The translations under genes were made by a program, and so were the position numbers. Of a stretch of 27,907 nucleotides of DNA, positions 9,505 to 15,400 are shown one piece after another. Each line of letters starts with the position of its first letter. The first letter of the stretch is position 1. Source of the stretch: a virus. Under the pieces are notes generated by a model. That model was not told where the DNA came from. It made no database searches and saw nothing but the letters and a program-made list of their open reading frames with translations. The stretch is from the IMG/VR virus record IMGVR_UViG_3300027608_002709, positions 1-27,907 of that record; one strand, given 5' to 3'.

Positions 9505-10643
9505 TAGTTATCTGCCTGTATTTTTAATGCCTGACTTAGACTTTGGCGTTCAGATTCAACTTGACCTTCTAAGTTTGTAAAAGTCTTGGTATTATTAACA
9601 AAACTACCCTTCACGGTATTATTTGATCCGGGTGTTATATTTGCTCTTAATAAATCTTCAACCATTGACCAGCGTTTTCCATTGTATCGGAATAGCCTGT
9701 TGGGCAAATAGTCAGTACGCAAATAGTAATCTCCAGTTGACGGTAAATTTGGAAATTCTATGCCTGCTACCAATGGTAATCCGTTTGGTGCTAACCCATC
9801 ACCTACCAAGTAACCTTTAATTTTTGTCTCTGAACTAATAGTTGTATTATCTACAGTAACATTACCATCCGCAGTGACATCGGTGTTGTCGGCGTTTGTG
9901 CCTTGATATTCAGGACGAAGATACATCTTGCTAGTATCGTATCCAGACTTGGGAACATCTACCTCGGCCTGTGCAACTACAGCCGCATTGATGTTCATAT
10001 AAACACCGTAATTACTCATGATACTGGCAGTAGTGGTACTGGCAGTACCTTCTACAATGGTGTTAAGGATATCTTTGTATTCTTGACTATCTACTAGCGG
10101 ATTAATCTTAACACGCCATAAGTGCGGCCACCAAGTTGGAGTAAATCCTTCTGCGGCTAAACTAGCATCTGCGATAACATAGTAACGCTTTAATGCCGCA
10201 GGGACATCTTGGTCCAATGCATTGTAATCTTTTAAATGTTCTAGTTCTAATACATCGCCAGCCATTAGTTTACGACCAACGGTGTCCATCATATCGTTGA
10301 TATGAAAGGTCATAAACAAGGTACCAGTTTGTAAGAACAGACCAAATTGGCTTAGGTCAAAGTCTTGGTCGGCACGAGTGTATATGCCCCGCATCTTATA
10401 AACATCTGGGTCGTACTTGCGATCACGGTTTTCCACAAACAGCAAATCTTGTATGTTCTTTTCGCTTTGGTTTGTGTAGTTAGGCTGTGTAAGATCTGTG
10501 CTGTCAGTTTGTTGATTTGTGCCCAGATATTTGTGAATGATAATACCAGTGCCGCCCATAGTAAACATCTCACTGATCCTACGATCGAAGAACTTGTAAT
10601 CATTTGAGTGTCGTCCGTCTTTCCAAAGCGATAAGCGAGCCAT
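9504..10643 (-). CDS. Neck/virion structural protein, gp14-like by position
   Basis: The 379-residue product starts MARLSLWKDGRHSNDYKFFD and carries DLLFVENRDRKYD (about 67-79), FDLSQFGLFL (95-104), TLFMTFHINDMMD (108-120) and GDVLELEHLKDY (129-140), then PHLWRVKINPLVDSQEYKDI. The architecture (virion strand, GD.LELE..., then a strand typed like the C-terminal part of gp14 proteins) and its position directly upstream of gp15 suggest it fills the gp14 neck role. I do not see strong residue identity to T4 gp14, so it could be another conserved virion protein. Residues 301-330 form a beta module (GDYYLRTDY...LFRYNGKRWS) also seen in the sheath. A late promoter and an AGGA site precede the start. 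Confidence 0.55.
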   Translation of the reverse strand: MARLSLWKDGRHSNDYKFFDRRISEMFTMGGTGIIIHKYLGTNQQTDSTDLTQPNYTNQSEKNIQDLLFVENRDRKYDPDVYKMRGIYTRADQDFDLSQFGLFLQTGTLFMTFHINDMMDTVGRKLMAGDVLELEHLKDYNALDQDVPAALKRYYVIADASLAAEGFTPTWWPHLWRVKINPLVDSQEYKDILNTIVEGTASTTTASIMSNYGVYMNINAAVVAQAEVDVPKSGYDTSKMYLRPEYQGTNADNTDVTADGNVTVDNTTISSETKIKGYLVGDGLAPNGLPLVAGIEFPNLPSTGDYYLRTDYLPNRLFRYNGKRWSMVEDLLRANITPGSNNTVKGSFVNNTKTFTNLEGQVESERQSLSQALKIQADN

Positions 10644-10662
10644 GTATCATCCTATATTATAG

Positions 10663-10670
10663 TATTTATG
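10663..10670 (-). promoter_or_regulatory. T4-type late promoter CATAAATA for the minus-strand neck operon
   Basis: On the minus strand CATAAATA lies at 10670-10663. Predicted +1 is near 10657, giving a 14-base leader that contains AGGA (10653-10650) before the ATG at 10643. It sits back to back with the divergent sigma-70 promoter at 10674-10702, with a gap of three bases. Confidence 0.65.
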
Positions 10671-10673
10671 GGT

Positions 10674-10702
10674 TTGACATGTATTGGCTTTTATCGTATA
10701 AT
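10674..10702 (+). promoter_or_regulatory. Consensus sigma-70 promoter, TTGACA-17-TATAAT
   Basis: TTGACA (10674-10679) and TATAAT (10697-10702) are both perfect consensus, with a 17-base spacer. Predicted +1 is about 10709, two bases before the ATG at 10711. No Shine-Dalgarno sequence fits before that ATG, so the transcript should be nearly leaderless. Confidence 0.85.
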
Positions 10703-10710
10703 ACGCACTT

Positions 10711-10974
10711 ATGCAACCGCAACACGAAGCACATATAGTCAAATTGGAGCAACTGTTGGCATCCGTTGCTCACACCAAAGACATTCGTGCCCGTAGCACT
10801 CTTCATAAATTCTATAAAACATGCAGGGAAATTTACACAGAAATGGACAAAGAAATGGTTCTTTGCAGGCGCAGAGGTAAATTAACACAAAAGTACACAG
10901 AATTAGAGGACCAATTCTCTGAGGCCATAAACACATTTGAACAGTGGACTGTAATGGCCGCACTAATGTACTAA
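10711..10974 (+). CDS. Small helical protein, function unknown
   Basis: This 87-residue protein is charged and predicted helical, with a stretch rich in Lys and Arg (CRRRGKLTQKYTELEDQF, about 52-69) that could form a coiled coil. I do not recognise a named domain. The ATG is fixed by the perfect promoter ending eight bases upstream and by the absence of any other Met before residue 45. The stop codon (10972-10974) abuts the TTGACA of the next promoter. It is the first gene of a group with host-type promoters, so expression early in infection is likely (inference). Confidence 0.7.
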   Translation: MQPQHEAHIVKLEQLLASVAHTKDIRARSTLHKFYKTCREIYTEMDKEMVLCRRRGKLTQKYTELEDQFSEAINTFEQWTVMAALMY

Positions 10975-11003
10975 TTGACACAAAATGGTTGATTTGCTAT
11001 AAT
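10975..11003 (+). promoter_or_regulatory. Consensus sigma-70 promoter, TTGACA-17-TATAAT
   Basis: TTGACA (10975-10980) and TATAAT (10998-11003), spacer 17, both perfect. Predicted +1 is 11010, which is the A of the ATG of the next gene, so a fully leaderless mRNA is expected. Confidence 0.85.
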
Positions 11004-11009
11004 ACGGGT

Positions 11010-11240
11010 ATGATGTATAAATTAATAACAAAAACGCAAGAACAAGAATTTGACAATTTGGATCTAGCAATGGATCGGGCTAAAGTACTCAACGAGTTTG
11101 TTACTATAACAGGCAACGGATTCGAGATTGTGGGTCGGTTTGGCGTGGATTCTGTTCGGGATGGCAAATGTCCCGATGGAGTCGCATATGATTGGAACAA
11201 GACGAGCCGTATTGGCCGTGTAAAAAAGGAGCGAAAATAA
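11010..11240 (+). CDS. Small protein of unknown function with a conserved-looking C-terminus
   Basis: The 76-residue product begins MMYKLITKTQEQEF and ends with FGVDSVRDGKCPDG, VAYDWNKTSRIGR and a basic tail. The frame is open further upstream (an ATG at 10944), but that start would lie before the promoter and inside the previous gene, so 11010 (or the next codon, 11013) is the likely start. From memory similar small proteins occur in marine T4-like phages, without a known role. The stop overlaps the ATG of the next gene (TAATG). Confidence 0.7.
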   Translation: MMYKLITKTQEQEFDNLDLAMDRAKVLNEFVTITGNGFEIVGRFGVDSVRDGKCPDGVAYDWNKTSRIGRVKKERK

Positions 11241-12409
11241 TGGCTACAGTAGCAGGCATTAAGATTAAATCAAAAGCACCCAAGGTCCAGCGGGCTAAGT
11301 TTGCCGATGAAAAGTACACAGGCAGTGAGCCAGTATGGGATACCGAACGAGCATTGGGATTTACTGATTCAGATTTTGATCACCACATGCGTCGTAGTTT
11401 TTATTATTACAATTATCATTACAATCAAAAGGACTGTAAAAAGCATGTGGTAGAATGGATGCAAAAACAGACGACAGTTTTTACTAAGAAAGACCTTGGT
11501 GCTTTTATCCGTGCGCCAGACCGTTCGTTGTCAATGACTGCATGTAGTTTGATTATGGCACATAGACAAGGTATGCCGTTAAAAGCTCGCCATACCGACT
11601 TTTTGAAAGAAGCAATCGGAGAAGCTGTTAAACTAGCAGAGCCAGAAGCAGTTGAAGTCACCACAACAAAAGTAGAAGTATATCGTCCCACTATCCAAGA
11701 CCGATTGAGTGAGCGTACTAGCGAAATACTTGGCGAAATTGAAGGGGTGTATGATGAAGTACATTCAAACAACAAGGTTGACTTCAAGCCCTACGACTTT
11801 TTGGTTGCCAACAATGTAGTACAAAGTCAGCTTGGCAAGTACGAAACACTTTTTGGCAACAGACGAGCAGAACTGGAACTTGCACAAAGTAAAAAAGACG
11901 AACAAGTGCGAGAAGGTTACAGCAATTACAAGACTGCTGACTTTAAACGCATGATCACCTGGATCGATAACTTACTAGCGGCAGTGGACCAATACCGCGG
12001 AGTTAAGAAAGCCACTAAGAAAGCCCGTGTCAAGAAAGCACCAAGCAAGGAAAAACTGATTGCCAAGCTCAAATATGCAAAAACTGACACAGCACTAAAA
12101 ATTGTCAGCATCAATCCTGCAGACATCCTGGGTGCCAACGAACTATGGGTATATAACACAAAGTCACGCAAGTTGGGCAAGTATGTGGCCGCAAGTTATC
12201 AGACACTCAGTGTCAAGGGTACCACGATCATTAACTTTGATGAACAGAAGAGCACCAGTAAAACATTGCGTAAGCCTGAAGAAAAGCTCAAAGAGTTTGC
12301 CAAAGCAGGCAAAGTGCAGTTACGCAAGTTTTTAGATGATGTCCGTGCCACAGAAACACTGTTAACTGGGCGTATCAACGCAGATATAGTCCTGCTCCGA
12401 GTGCAATAA
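11240..12409 (+). CDS. Lys-rich phage protein of unknown function
   Basis: This 389-residue protein starts MATVAGIKIKSKAPKVQRAK. The ATG at 11240 is chosen over an in-frame ATG at 11192 because a good AAGGAG site (11225-11230) lies just upstream and the start overlaps the preceding stop. The first 250 residues are mostly helical. A strongly basic linker follows (KKATKKARVKKAPSKEK, about 261-277), then a compact domain with SINPADILGANELWVYNTKS and a terminal INADIVLLRVQ strand. The basic linker suggests nucleic-acid contact, but no named domain is recognised. It shares the early-type promoters of the two upstream genes. Proteins with the same C-terminal pattern are, from memory, found in marine T4-like phages. 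Confidence 0.75.
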   Translation: MATVAGIKIKSKAPKVQRAKFADEKYTGSEPVWDTERALGFTDSDFDHHMRRSFYYYNYHYNQKDCKKHVVEWMQKQTTVFTKKDLGAFIRAPDRSLSMTACSLIMAHRQGMPLKARHTDFLKEAIGEAVKLAEPEAVEVTTTKVEVYRPTIQDRLSERTSEILGEIEGVYDEVHSNNKVDFKPYDFLVANNVVQSQLGKYETLFGNRRAELELAQSKKDEQVREGYSNYKTADFKRMITWIDNLLAAVDQYRGVKKATKKARVKKAPSKEKLIAKLKYAKTDTALKIVSINPADILGANELWVYNTKSRKLGKYVAASYQTLSVKGTTIINFDEQKSTSKTLRKPEEKLKEFAKAGKVQLRKFLDDVRATETLLTGRINADIVLLRVQ

Positions 12410-12411
12410 AT

Positions 12412-12454
12412 AGGAATCCTGTTGCGGTAATAAATACTGTAAACAGGATTTCCT
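12412..12454 (+). promoter_or_regulatory. Split hairpin sequestering the gp13 ribosome-binding site
   Basis: AGGAATCCTGTT (12412-12423) is complementary to AACAGGATTTCCT (12442-12454) apart from one bulged T. The second arm ends immediately before the gp13 ATG and contains its AGGA site. The late promoter at 12429-12436 lies in the loop, and its predicted +1 (12442) is the first base of the second arm. Read-through RNA from the early operon would fold; late RNA would not. Confidence 0.65.
12429..12436 (+). promoter_or_regulatory. T4-type late promoter AATAAATA for gp13
   Basis: AATAAATA in the loop of the hairpin at 12412-12454. Predicted +1 is 12442, with a 13-base leader AACAGGATTTCCT before the ATG. 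A second match (AATAAATA, 12405-12412) overlaps the previous stop codon and is less convincing. Confidence 0.65.
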
Positions 12455-13588
12455 ATGAGTGTAACAATTAAAACCGGACTCAGCTCACAGGGTAGTATAA
12501 CTACCGATAGTCTAGCAGGTCCGGGCCCAATAGCATACGACGCAACACTTTACGACAGTTCGAATACCAAGCGGGCAGAAGTGGTTGATTATATTCGTAT
12601 GCGCCTTGGCGATGGCATTGTGGATGTTGAGCTAGAACTTGAACACTATGAAATGGCCATCAAACAGGCCTTGATCAAATATCGTCAGCGTAGTGCCAAT
12701 GCAGTTGAAGAAAGTTATGCGTTCTTGGACCTGTTGCCAGAAACACAAGAATACATACTACCAGCGGAAATACAGTCTGTGCGACAAGTGTTCCGCAGAG
12801 GTATTGGATCAGTCACAGGCACTACAACCAGTCAATTTGAACCTTTTGCATCAGGTTTCTTGAACACATACATGTTGGTTGCAGGTCGTGTTGGCGGCCT
12901 GGTCAACTATGAACTATTTGCCAGTTATCAGAAGTTGGCCATGACCATGTTTGGCGGGTACATCACTTATACATTTAATCCGGTGACTAAAAAATTAACT
13001 ATCACCCGTAAGATACCTAATGCTGGACATACCAATGCTAGAGTAGCAACACTAACAGCAAGTGGCACAGCAGTTGGTAGCACTATTACAATAACCACTG
13101 GCGCACCTTACATGGTAAGTGTGGGCGATACCATTATTATCAGCAACTGTCCCGATCCAGGCTACAACGGCATGTATCCCGTACTGACACGCAATGATGA
13201 TCATACTTTGTTTACAGTGGCAGCAGGTCGCACATTGAGCAGTACACAGGTCATTGGATTTGATTTGAGTAAAACTAAAATTTACAGTAATGTGGTAGAT
13301 CAATTTGCTGAGAATTGTTTGCTTTGGGTATACAATAAAAAGCCTGATCAAATGCTGTTAAATGACATTTATGCTTTTCCGTGGTTGCAAGAATATGCCT
13401 ACAGTTTTGCCAAACGCATACTAGGTGAAGCTCGTAGTAAGTTTAATCAAATTGCAGGCCCACAAGGCGGTGCAAGTCTGAATGGCGATGCACTCAAGAC
13501 CGAGGCTGCCGCAGAAATGGAAGATTTAGAAAAACAGTTGATAAACAACATAGAAGGCAATATGCCACTAACCTGGGTAACAGGATAA
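12455..13588 (+). CDS. 13: Neck protein, T4 gp13-like
   Basis: In this 377-residue protein, residues 41-80 (AEVVDYIRMRLGDG, then VDVELELEHYEMAIKQAL) match the N-terminal helical region of gp13-type neck proteins. Residues 300-345 (MLLNDIYAFPWLQEYAYS, ILGEARSKF, AGPQGGASLNG) match their conserved C-terminal region. gp13 binds the portal side of the head and, with gp14, forms the neck. Residues about 195-265 look like an inserted beta domain (TITITTGAPYMVSVGDTIII, GYNGMYPVL), absent from T4 gp13 (309 residues), which accounts for the extra length. The next gene starts three bases after the stop. The hairpin and late promoter upstream suggest expression is restricted to late infection. Confidence 0.78.
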   Translation: MSVTIKTGLSSQGSITTDSLAGPGPIAYDATLYDSSNTKRAEVVDYIRMRLGDGIVDVELELEHYEMAIKQALIKYRQRSANAVEESYAFLDLLPETQEYILPAEIQSVRQVFRRGIGSVTGTTTSQFEPFASGFLNTYMLVAGRVGGLVNYELFASYQKLAMTMFGGYITYTFNPVTKKLTITRKIPNAGHTNARVATLTASGTAVGSTITITTGAPYMVSVGDTIIISNCPDPGYNGMYPVLTRNDDHTLFTVAAGRTLSSTQVIGFDLSKTKIYSNVVDQFAENCLLWVYNKKPDQMLLNDIYAFPWLQEYAYSFAKRILGEARSKFNQIAGPQGGASLNGDALKTEAAAEMEDLEKQLINNIEGNMPLTWVTG

Positions 13589-13591
13589 CTT

Positions 13592-14287
13592 ATGAAAATT
13601 AATGAAATAATCACAGAAGGGTGGAGTCAAAAGTACAAGAGCAGTATCAATTGTAGCCATCCTAAGGGATTTTCACAAAAGGCTCATTGTGCCGGCAAGA
13701 AAAAACACACGGAATCCATTGAAATGGAAATGACTTGTGAAGACTGTGGCATGTGTCAAACACATGGTAACATCAACGAGATTGCAAAAGGTGCCAAAGA
13801 CTCAAATGGATATACCAAGTGTTGGCCTGGCAAGCATGCCGAAGGCACCAAGAAGGGCAAGAATGGCGGCCAGGTTCGTAACTGTGTGCCCAATGAAAGC
13901 GTAGAAGAACAATTTGATCAGATCGAAGACATGGTAGAAGCATTTGCCCTACATCACGGAGTTGATGCCGAACAGATTTGGGAAGAGTTTGAATCTGTAG
14001 ATGATCATGAGCTACTGGACGAGTCCGCTGCCTGGCATCGCAAAGCCGGCAAGAACAAGAACGGTGGACTCAATGCCAAAGGTGTTGCCAGCTACCGTAG
14101 AGAAAATCCTGGATCTAAACTACAAATGGCAGTGACCACAAAGCCTAGTAAATTAAAAGCAGGCTCAAAGGCCGCCAACCGCCGTAAATCATTCTGTGCT
14201 AGAATGGGCGGTGTAAAAGGCCCCATGAAGAAACCCAACGGCAAACCCACACGCAAAGCCCTGGCCCTGCGTAAATGGAATTGTTAA
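13592..14287 (+). CDS. Cys-rich basic protein with capsid-targeting-like N-terminus (DUF6321-like C-terminus)
   Basis: This 231-residue protein begins MKINEIITEG, comparable to the T4 capsid-targeting sequence MKTYQEFIAEA, with a possible prohead-protease site after I-T-E. It then shows short Cys modules: C21...C33 (CSHPKGFSQKAHC), CEDCGMC (49-55), CWPGKHAEG...NC (77-98), and a final block from about 146 (AWHRKAGKNKNGGLNAKG to KWNC). The final block resembles a phage-associated family I recall as DUF6321. An acidic helix (104-145) separates the blocks. The C-terminal block is highly basic, compatible with DNA or RNA contact inside the head. It is translated three bases after gp13 and followed by a terminator. 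Packaging in the head is inferred from the N-terminus only. Confidence 0.7.
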   Translation: MKINEIITEGWSQKYKSSINCSHPKGFSQKAHCAGKKKHTESIEMEMTCEDCGMCQTHGNINEIAKGAKDSNGYTKCWPGKHAEGTKKGKNGGQVRNCVPNESVEEQFDQIEDMVEAFALHHGVDAEQIWEEFESVDDHELLDESAAWHRKAGKNKNGGLNAKGVASYRRENPGSKLQMAVTTKPSKLKAGSKAANRRKSFCARMGGVKGPMKKPNGKPTRKALALRKWNC

Positions 14288-14289
14288 AG

Positions 14290-14318
14290 TTGACCTTATA
14301 TTACAAATAAGTTAAAAT
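14290..14318 (+). promoter_or_regulatory. Sigma-70-like promoter, TTGACC-17-TAAAAT
   Basis: TTGACC (14290-14295) and TAAAAT (14313-14318) each differ from consensus by one base; the spacer is 17. Predicted +1 is about 14325, within the loop of the terminator hairpin at 14314-14341. The 17-base leader contains AGGAG (14329-14333), eight bases before the ATG. Confidence 0.75.
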
Positions 14319-14341
14319 GCTCTGTAATAGGAGCATTTTTT
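14314..14341 (+). terminator. Rho-independent terminator overlapping the next promoter and ribosome-binding site
   Basis: AAAATGCTC (14314-14322) pairs perfectly with GAGCATTTT (14331-14339) around an eight-base loop, and a T run follows (14336-14341). It should end the gp13 transcript. The 3' arm carries part of the AGGAG site of the dNMP kinase gene, and the 5' arm overlaps its -10 element. Confidence 0.8.
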
Positions 14342-14956
14342 ATGATCATTGGCATTTGCGGGTTCATTGGTTCGGGCAAAGATACTGCGGCCGACTATCT
14401 AGTTAACTTTCATGAATTTAAACGCGAGAGTTTTGCGGCAACATTAAAAGATGCTGTGGCCCATGTGTTTGGTTGGGACCGCGACATGCTAGAAGGGCGC
14501 ACCAAAGAAAGCCGTGAGTGGCGTGAAACCGAAGATGCTTGGTGGACAACTCGATTAGGTACACCTATTACCCCGCGATGGATATTACAGTACTGGGGTA
14601 CTGATGTATTGCGTCAACATTTTCATGATGATATCTGGATTGCCAGCTTAGAAAATAAACTGCGTACATCACGAGATAATATTGTTATTAGCGATTGCCG
14701 TTTCCCCAATGAGATTCAAGGATTAAAAGCCCAAGGTGCACGGATAGTATGGATACAGCGTGGTATAACACCACACTGGTATGATATTGCGGCACAGGCC
14801 AACCGGGGTAGTGCAAATGCACAAAATTGGTTAACAGAGCAAAAGATACATGCCAGTGAATATAGCTGGGCTGGCACAGACTTTGATGTGACAATTGACA
14901 ACGATCAAAGCATTGGTCACTTGTATAATCAGCTCAAAAGTCTTGTACAACCTTAG
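14342..14956 (+). CDS. 1: Deoxynucleoside monophosphate kinase (T4 gp1-like)
   Basis: This 204-residue protein begins MIIGICGFIGSGKDTAADYL; the GFIGSGKDT loop (residues 7-15) is the P-loop form typical of T4-type dNMP kinases, which phosphorylate dNMPs (including modified dCMP in T4) to dNDPs for phage DNA synthesis. Further family features are AATLKDAVAHVFGWDRDML (36-54), the WILQYWGTDVLR segment (80-91) and VISDCRFPNEI (117-127), where D and R line the active site. It has its own host-type promoter, suggesting early expression although it lies among late genes. Its end overlaps the convergent minus-strand gene by 23 bases. Length and motif order agree well with the family. Confidence 0.9.
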   Translation: MIIGICGFIGSGKDTAADYLVNFHEFKRESFAATLKDAVAHVFGWDRDMLEGRTKESREWRETEDAWWTTRLGTPITPRWILQYWGTDVLRQHFHDDIWIASLENKLRTSRDNIVISDCRFPNEIQGLKAQGARIVWIQRGITPHWYDIAAQANRGSANAQNWLTEQKIHASEYSWAGTDFDVTIDNDQSIGHLYNQLKSLVQP

Positions 14957-15284
14957 CAGGTTTCCATCCCATCCGACCTTTGCTGATTACTACTCTACAG
15001 TTTAAACAAACTGTTTTTAAGTTGTTCTGATCGCAATTATTTAAATTACTATCCACATGATACACCAGACTTTGATCTGGAAACTTGAATGTAAAGCCAC
15101 ATTGTTCGCATTGTGGCTTTTTTCTATAGCCTCGTTTAAACCACTGCGGTGGTATTGGTTTTAGTTTCTTGCCTTTGCGAGCACAAGCATCACAAACACC
15201 ACGGTAATGTACACTATCTTCTGTTAAATAGTTAACAGCAACAGGTCTTTCGAAACAGGTGGGGCATAATGGGCGTTCAGGCAT
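14934..15284 (-). CDS. Four-CxxC zinc-binding protein with degenerate HNH-like motif
   Basis: This 116-residue protein has four CxxC pairs: CPTC (7-10), CDAC (31-34), CEQC (59-62) and CLNC (93-96), enough for two zinc sites. The second half resembles an HNH domain: VYHVDSN with H76, then NNLK with N88, then CLNCR. The final His of the usual CxxCH is Arg97, so nuclease activity is doubtful and a DNA-binding role is possible. The ATG at 15284 is preferred over an in-frame TTG at 15323 because a late-promoter motif at 15289-15296 places +1 at this ATG. There is no Shine-Dalgarno site for either. The gene is convergent with the dNMP kinase and divergent from the sheath gene. Confidence 0.7.
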   Translation of the reverse strand: MPERPLCPTCFERPVAVNYLTEDSVHYRGVCDACARKGKKLKPIPPQWFKRGYRKKPQCEQCGFTFKFPDQSLVYHVDSNLNNCDQNNLKTVCLNCRVVISKGRMGWKPAKVVQDF

Positions 15285-15288
15285 GCTG

Positions 15289-15296
15289 TATTTAGT
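15289..15296 (-). promoter_or_regulatory. Late-promoter-like ACTAAATA, leaderless position
   Basis: On the minus strand ACTAAATA spans 15296-15289. With T4 spacing +1 falls at about 15283-15284, the first base of the ATG of the zinc-finger gene. The match to TATAAATA is imperfect. Confidence 0.45.
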
Positions 15297-15357
15297 ATTT
15301 TTCAGATATAGAAACCTTTGCAAAGGGCAAACTAACCGCCTGAAATTAGACTATATG

Positions 15358-15387
15358 AATAAATATCAATAACATAACCTATTATGT
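15358..15387 (+). promoter_or_regulatory. Late promoter AATAAATA and 5'-terminal hairpin of the sheath mRNA
   Basis: AATAAATA lies at 15358-15365 and predicts +1 at 15371. The RNA would start A, then ACATAA-CCTA-TTATGT (15372-15387), a six-pair hairpin right at its 5' end. The AAAGGA ribosome site (15388-15393) follows directly, then the ATG at 15401. A 5'-terminal hairpin often protects abundant mRNAs. Confidence 0.65.
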
Positions 15388-15400
15388 AAAGGAAAATAAC

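Noticed and set aside
10352-10607. Overlapping open frames of about 80 codons on both strands inside the gp14-like gene
   Set aside because: They are shadows of the gp14-like coding frame without promoters or ribosome sites.
10944-11009. Longer N-terminus for the 11010 gene (ATG at 10944)
   Set aside because: That ATG lies inside the previous gene and upstream of the gene's own consensus promoter, and the additional residues span the promoter.
11192-11239. Start at 11192 for the Lys-rich protein
   Set aside because: No ribosome site there, while AAGGAG and a stop-start overlap support 11240.
12405-12412. Second AATAAATA upstream of gp13
   Set aside because: It overlaps the stop codon of the preceding gene and would start transcription inside the first hairpin arm; the match at 12429 explains the layout better. 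Kept only as a mention.
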